Shown here: positions 58,570-64,000 of the stretch, one piece after another
How positions within the stretch are numbered: position 1 is the first letter of the stretch
Layout of the letters: the number at the start of each line of letters is the position of its first letter
Assembly (NCBI RefSeq): GCF_921293095.1
Contig: NC_060251.1
Location: forward strand, 88,894,566 to 88,958,565
DNA length: 64,000 bases
Direction: 5' to 3'
Source of the DNA: Ischnura elegans
Taxonomy: Eukaryota; Arthropoda; Insecta; Odonata; Coenagrionidae
Program-made: the position numbers and the translations under genes
The notes under the pieces: generated by a model
Database searches by the model: none
Told to the model about the DNA's origin: nothing
What the model saw: only the letters and a program-made list of their open reading frames with translations

Positions 58570-60360
58570 CTTCTATAAGAAATTCTAACATATTTTAAGC
58601 ATTATGGAATTTTAAATGGACTTCTTGCATTAATAACAACAAAGTTAGTGAACATAAAGTACTTAGACTATTAGTCCACAAGTCCATTATTTTTAACCCT
58701 AAAATTTTGTTTAAAAGTTGCTTACAGAACAAAACGAAGAATTCATTTCAAAGAATAAAAAAACTGTAGTATGCAACAAAATATATGATTGCAAAAAGTA
58801 AAAACCAATGGCAATATAACCACTTTGCAACAGATTCGGGTGGTGAGGATGACGATTGGGAGGGTTGGGCTTAATTACTGAGGAGTGGCCCTAAGGTCTC
58901 GCTAAGCTGGGTCTCAGGCCAGGCCTGAATGCATTCGGCAATATCTACCTCAGTGGTTCTCTTCCTTCCCTCATGTCAGCTAGAGCCAACGTCTGGTCGT
59001 TTGTGTTGAAAATCCATGACAGCTATGCCCAACCTCAGCTCTCCTGCTAATGAAAATGCCTGTTGGCTCCATGCGACATTCGGCGCAATAGGGTTAAAAG
59101 GCAAAATAGGATAATGGTTTTCATATGGTTTGCTAAACCTTGTGGCTTCCTCTGTGTACATGGACAGCTTGGAGTGCATCTAATTGTAAGATTACATACT
59201 AATATACTGATTTGCATCCAGCTGTCATCAAAGAATTAGTCTCACAGCAATTTTGACTTCCTTTCAATATGAATAGCCACTTCATCATCTTCAGCTTTTC
59301 AGAGGAAAATGAAAACTTCTTTTGAGATCACATCATGGACATATTTTACGTGAGGCTGTCATTTGGCAACTACATACTACATATATCACACATTTGTCTG
59401 TTGGTGAAACTCCTGCAATTTTGAGCACTTAATCATTCACTTTTTAGTTTTTTGTTTCTGTACTTGGCCGCTGATTAGTGAGCATTTCACTCTCACTATC
59501 TGTGTTCTATTTTTGATGTTGCACTTCACTTTTAAAGACACTCCTTGTCATGGTATTTTGATTTCCTTGTTAGAACTCATGGGTCACTTAAGCCCTGATG
59601 CCAGTATGCGCTTCAGAAGGGGAGTAGGGATTGGCCCAATGAATGATGGAAGGCTTGGTCTTACAGGAAAGTGTGAGATGAGGTTAGACCTAGAAGAGAG
59701 AGAGAAAAATAGCTTAGAATGTGACATTATGTAAAAGATGCAACTACTCTAATCAAAATTGCTTCGAGTTATAAAATTGATACAGAAAAGTACACTTTCA
59801 ATTATATAAACTTCTAGATATGATTCTTCTTTCTGAGTTTTTTTTCTGTCTCATTTCTTCAATTTTTTAACTTTGATTAGCATCTTGGATTGTAGGTCTT
59901 CAAGAATTAAATGCAAAATTTTTAGTCAATGTTTTGATATATTTTTTTACCTTCATATGAGCTTTTTTTGCTGTGATTATGATTCTACTTTTTGTGATTG
60001 GAGTAAAATTTACTGGCATTTTATGATAGATGCAAGGAGACTAGATAGAGGAGGCCCAATACCATTCCATAGAAGGCTGATTTCTGTTGCCACTTCAGTC
60101 GCATTTTAATCTGTTTTCAAAAATGTCCACTGAGAGGTGATGAGTGCAATGCGATCCACTTTTTTCCAATATTTTTCATTATAATGTTTGTTATTGCGAG
60201 GAATAGCATGGAAAAGTTGTTCATTTGATAAATCATGTTATCATGTATGTAAATTTTGGTTAACGACTTAAATTATACCTTATTTCCTTTTGAAAATCAG
60301 ATCACTTTGTCCGTCAGCGATGCGAGTGCACAGTACAGTGAGTACAGCAACTTTTGTAAA
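58570..60360. other. No gene recognised
   Basis: The minus frame at 58976-59179 and the plus frames at 59513-59734 and 59873-60109 are short and motif-free. A slightly GC-richer patch lies at 58840-59090. Confidence 0.35.
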
Positions 60361-60368
60361 CCCATTTA

Positions 60369-60950
60369 CAGTGAATCCTCGATATAACGACACCCCACGG
60401 TGCAATAATAAACACTCGCTATAGCGAATTGTCGCTGTACCGGAGGTGGAGAAAATAATAGCCAATATACCTGTTGCAAACAGATATACAGGAACAGGAG
60501 TGGTGCGGCGACAGATAAACATCTATCCGATAAACGTAAGCATAAATCCAGACGAAAGGCGATGGTTTTTTGCATCACTAAATTTCCTTACTCAAATAAC
60601 GACTAACTAATGAAACAATTTATAAGCGCCGCACTGAATAAAAATCATGCAAAGCATTGTTTCCTCATCATTATATTTATCGAACGACAGTTTACCACAT
60701 AAATTTGAGACTGAGCACTCCGTTAACTTCATTTCTAACAGATCGCTAGCAATTACAGAGGTTAAGTAGTCTTCATGAAAGTCTTCCGGCGGTGAAACCC
60801 TCGCTATGGCGAGAGCCAACACCGAAAGGGTCTCGTAAAAACGAATTTTTTAACACGCTTATTATAGGGTCAATTGACGGTGTATCGGCTACCTCTCGTT
60901 ATAGCGGGGGTGTCGCTATAGCCCGTACTCGCTTTAACGAGGTTCCACTG
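60369..60950 (-). mobile_element. Tigger/pogo-like MITE, copy 2
   Basis: This is an inverted copy of 50651-51229 at near full length. The left flank is TA and the right flank is TT, a presumed mutation of the duplicated TA. Open stretches at 60366-60578 and 60792-60983 are shared with copy 1, but both are interrupted by ends or stops and are not taken as genes. Confidence 0.85.
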
Positions 60951-61340
60951 TTAATGAAATCAACTGATTTTGGCATGACTTGATGGAACCATGAGATATT
61001 CATGGTGAAGCAAAAACCCAATGCTGTTCCACTGCGGTGAGTGACAACACTTTTAGAGGCCACCTTGAGGATCCTCTTTTGTAATATTCATGACTGGGAT
61101 CCTCATTTACCTCATCCCCTTCATCATCATCCCCTTCAGGACGTTTGTTATATTTTGTTTACTACGGAGCCCCAATCATTTAAGTTAATATTAATAACTT
61201 TCTCATAAAAAAATTATATTTTATACAATAATAGTTGTATTTTGTTTTTAATCTCGAATAAGAGTAGACCTATCAGACCCTTGTAACCCCCCCTCAGAAA
61301 AAATCCTGTATCAGCCCCTGTATCCATGCAATGCTAACTG

Positions 61341-62119
61341 TATAACTAATAACTTCAGGCTTTACTTTGTGAAACCTCTCCATATTGGAAGTAAGGAAAT
61401 AAAACTTTGTAAGGTTCACTGCTATTTAATTATGGGCAGACCCCCCGGATGGGCAGACCAGAACAACACCCCCCTTGCCAACGGACAAGTGCTCCCCTTC
61501 CACTCCCCTCTCTTTTCCATCCCCATCAATGAACTCCTACAGTGAAAATCTTTAATTTTCAAGTGCCTATCCACCTGTGTGTCATTAAAATTTCCAAAAA
61601 CGAATACTACGCAATGCTTTTACCAAAATTCCCCCAGTGACCTATGTCCTACGGGGAAATCATTAACCCATGCCAGCACCTTCCACAGCCGGACTCAACA
61701 ACCTTCCATAGACTATTGTGATTTAGAAAACTCAATGTACCCCGCTAATCCTTTCTTTTTTCCCCAACACCTCCACCTTCTTTAGCTCTCGTCTCCTCAC
61801 CCACTTTAACCCCGCCCTCCCCTGGCTGGTCAGATACCTATCCTCACATGAAAAACCCTCGTCCCAAATCAAGGCTGCCCCTTTTCCCCCTCACCCTCCC
61901 CCCTCTCCCTATTCCATTCCGTGTTTAACCCTCGCCCCCGCCCTTTCAACCAGTCCTTTTCCTTTCCGATAGATGTCCTCACTGTCACTTGTGTGCTTTG
62001 TGTATAAATGTATGATGCATGCAAGATCAGTCACCTGACGATGTAACCAAGTTACGAAACCCGGGTCGTGCCCATAATTAAATAGCAGTGAACCTTACAA
62101 AGTTTTATTTCCTTACTTT
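61341..62119 (+). mobile_element. Penelope-like non-autonomous insertion
   Basis: The 779-bp insertion lies between 12-bp direct repeats CAATGCTAACTG (61329-61340 and 62120-62131). Inside, a roughly 50-bp inverted repeat pairs 61393-61435 with 62070-62118 (key words AAATAAAACTTTGTAAGGTT and its complement). The middle is strikingly pyrimidine-rich on the plus strand (61450-61960) and has no convincing ORF. A hammerhead-like motif lies just inside the right arm. Penelope-like elements combine inverted sequence, variable target repeats and hammerhead motifs, which is the basis for the call; no RT or GIY-YIG domain is present. Confidence 0.55.
62031..62073 (+). ncRNA. Hammerhead-ribozyme-like core
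   Basis: In order: a CAC strand that can pair with GTG at 62068-62070 (stem I, 3 bp); CTGACGA at 62035-62041; a 5-bp hairpin GTAAC-CAA-GTTAC at 62043-62055; GAAA at 62056-62059; a 2-bp stem with CCGG loop; and GTC at 62065-62067, the expected cleavage triplet. One extra T (62042) lies between the CUGANGA box and stem II compared with the canonical core, and stem I is short, so activity is doubtful. Read as RNA it would be a minimal-stem-III hammerhead of the kind known in Penelope-like elements. Confidence 0.45.
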
Positions 62120-62239
62120 CAATGCTAACTGGATTAACATGGATATTGCACAGATGCCAACAATGCTGTCGGGATATTGTTGGGATATTGACTTGGTAGT
62201 ATGTACCAAAAAGCACTCTAGCAGGGATAGGGTGTTCTT

Positions 62240-62330
62240 AGAAATCTGTGCAACCACTGTATTTGAACCCTGAACCACTGGATTGGAAATCAACTCTCCA
62301 GACACTTGAAAAAATTTTCTGGGCATTGTT
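62240..62330 (-). mobile_element. Possible SINE head fragment
   Basis: On the minus strand AGGGTTCAAATACAGTGG resembles a B box; the rest is not diagnostic. Confidence 0.25.
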
Positions 62331-62437
62331 AGGGTAATGGAATTTAATTGGAAAAGTAAAGTGATGGTCTAGATTTGAAACAAACAATTAGTTCTTGCTG
62401 TTAATGGACGGTAAAATTAACTTGCATGAAAACATAC

Positions 62438-62570
62438 CTGTAGCCATTTTCATCAGCTTCATATTCAATTACTCTTAAGACTCCTGTGGGATCTACATAT
62501 CCATATTTTCCCTTTACTCTTCCTTTAGCATCTCTTTTTTCTTCTCTGTAAGACTGATGTTGATTTCCAC
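62438..62570 (-). CDS. Internal exon of an RR-family cuticle protein gene
   Basis: Read on the minus strand, a TTCTTCACTTAG acceptor precedes a 133-base open exon that ends at a GTATGT donor. The peptide reads GNQHQSYREEKRDAKG, then VKGKYGYVDPTGVLRVIEY, then EADENGYR. The spacing of GxYxYxDPxGxxxxxxYxADxxGY is the Rebers-Riddiford chitin-binding consensus, and the basic QSYREEKRD segment matches the polar first half of the motif. The exon needs one base from its upstream exon and two from its downstream exon, so it is internal. No partner exon was recognised inside the window; the gene probably extends to the right beyond 64000 and to the left through a long intron. It differs from the RR-2 gene at 34510-43840 and faces the other way. 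Third positions are AT-rich, unlike that gene. Confidence 0.82.
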
Positions 62571-62854
62571 CTAAGTGAAGAAAAAATATTGGCTTAATTT
62601 TAAGATAGTGATATTTCATTACACTTAAATTCCATGGTCATTTTTTCCATTTCATGCCAAAAATTGGTGAATAGATTAATTACCTAATTAACTCTGAGAC
62701 TGTAATTTTTATGGTGATGTATGAGGAAATGTGGAATTTATTTTGTTCTCAGAGCCATAGAAACTATGTACAAGTGTGGAGATTATTAATGTAGATTTGA
62801 TCAATTGTCATTTATATATGTACATACTTAAAACTTATATTACAATATATACTG

Positions 62855-63090
62855 TGAATGGATAAGATAAAGTGGATGGAGAGGCAGAAAATTATATAGT
62901 GCTGGATATATTGGGTGAGGATAGAAAGTTCTTAATGAGACACAGTGGACACAGGGTTTGGATGTGATTAAGTTGAAGAGGGTAGGGCGTATTGAACAGT
63001 GTAAGAGGGAAGAATTCTTGGTAGATGAGGGAGAGGGAGGAGAAGAATAGGATTCATAGACTGAATGAAAGGAAGTAGGCCTCATGAACA
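62855..63090 (+). mobile_element. LINE family A tail fragment
   Basis: The plus strand begins IKWMERQKII and passes through LDILGEDRKFLMRHSGH to EGGEEE-FID and a KEVGLMN end, with frame changes. A short insertion with a 14-bp target repeat follows at 63103. Confidence 0.6.
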
Positions 63091-63102
63091 ATGTTCTTTT
63101 TT

Positions 63103-63205
63103 ATTGCGGATGCTTCCGCGGTGAGTTGATTGGTGATAGTTTTGCGGGTTTACACCGCGTTGATTCATGTTTTTGCGCCCGAAACTGTCGTCCGGAAACT
63201 ATCAC
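63103..63205 (-). mobile_element. 103-bp retro-insertion with hairpin
   Basis: It lies between exact 14-bp repeats CAATGTTCTTTTTT (63089-63102 and 63206-63219). On the minus strand it ends GGAAGCATCCGCAAT before an A-rich repeat, the orientation expected for a retrotransposed 3' end. GGTGATAGTTTT and GGAAACTATCACC form an inner hairpin; GCGGATGCTTCCGC is a second palindrome. Confidence 0.65.
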
Positions 63206-63929
63206 CAATGTTCTTTTTTGTTTATTTCCACTTATTTTTTGTCACTTGTGCTGATGCTTCCTCTCTTGTACTAAAGGAGTAGGTATAGAGTGTTACTCTG
63301 AAAGATAGAGAGTAATAAAGATTAGGTAAGATAAGAGGAGAGTAGAGTAAGAAAAATTCCTCATAGTGTAACGATTATGTAATCGTGGTTATGGGGGACG
63401 ATTCTGTTGGGATCTATTAAAAATTTTCAAACCATCGGTCTCCATTTATCATTGAGCATCAGGCCCTGGTCTCGGTTTAAATTATCCCGATACGTTCGGA
63501 TTTGAATTACCTCCCTGACCAGGCAGATTTTAAGTTGTTTTTTCTTTTGTCCTTTCAATGACAACTTCCTAGTAACAATTTTTCTAGTAAATATTCTACA
63601 GGGTGTTTAATTCGTCCTATAGATGATCTGAGTCCATCAGATGAAGAAAGCAATGCATTATATTTTTTAGAACACCCTAGATAGGCCCCCAGTGGTGTTA
63701 GGAAAGAAAATGTAGGAATGTGGGAAAGAAAATGTAAGAATTTGTTTGTGTTCACAGGCTTCTTATAAATTGTGCTCCCCAAAAAGTTCCATCTTCTTTC
63801 TTATTGATCCAGAACAAAAATTAGATAAGATTTATACTCGTGATAAGTCTTAAGCAGGTTAGGGCAACTTCAGTGAATGTGACAAAAAATTACCTAAAAA
63901 TATCCAAAAAGAAGTCCCCAGAAGCTTCA

Positions 63930-64000
63930 ATCATATCCTGGAGTTGGTCTTATTGTGAATTGAAGAGGGAAGTCCATATGATTGGAGGAATGGCTGCTGC
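63930..64000 (+). mobile_element. Possible LINE family A tail at the window edge
   Basis: The words GGTCTTATTGTGAATTGAAG and a following GGGAAGTC resemble the ACCTTATTGTGAATTTAA segment at 28660. The fragment is cut by the window end. Confidence 0.35.

Noticed and set aside
1-64000. CRISPR arrays, operons, rRNA genes
   Set aside because: No regularly spaced short repeats, no compact gene clusters and no rRNA-like segments were seen; the DNA is eukaryotic.

Overview
The window looks like arthropod, most likely insect, nuclear DNA. It is AT-rich, its genes are split by GT-AG introns, it carries RR-type chitin-binding cuticle protein exons, and most of it is transposon debris. No bacterial or organellar signature was seen. 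I do not assign a species. Only three host coding loci are supported. (1) An RR-2 cuticle protein gene on the plus strand has three coding exons (34510-34527, 40365-40493, 43553-43840) and encodes 144 residues behind a TATA promoter. (2) A complete four-exon BLOC1S2 gene lies on the plus strand (48579-49421). (3) A single internal exon of another RR-family cuticle gene lies on the minus strand (62438-62570). Layout: 1-2640 is locally duplicated non-coding DNA. 2640-5400 holds a tRNA-derived SINE, a hAT MITE and several LINE tails. 5400-6320 is a GC-rich island with overlapping ORFs on both strands. 6320-17430 is gene-poor, with degenerate local duplications, a Copia integrase relic inside an inverted repeat, a hAT MITE and a piggyBac-like MITE. 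17780-26475 is a deep nest: a LINE copy is split by a TA-flanked element with TTGGAT-rich arms and a decayed cargo gene; that element was entered by a P-like transposon and a Harbinger-like element; the P-like remnant holds a small palindromic element, which holds a second LINE. 26500-34200 is mostly relics. 34250-43840 is the cuticle gene, whose introns carry SINEs, LINE tails, a TTAA-flanked MITE and a hAT MITE. 46260-64000 holds BLOC1S2 plus MITEs, a 1.3-kb LINE fragment, a 2.2-kb pogo-like element, and a 779-bp insertion with a hammerhead-ribozyme-like core. The host genes share no pathway: two build exoskeleton and one acts in lysosome-related organelle trafficking. The most notable signals are the nest with its gene-bearing TTGGAT element, the LINE insertion that duplicated the splice donor of cuticle exon 2, and the hammerhead-like, Penelope-type insertion. 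All readings come from direct inspection; no alignment or database search was run.
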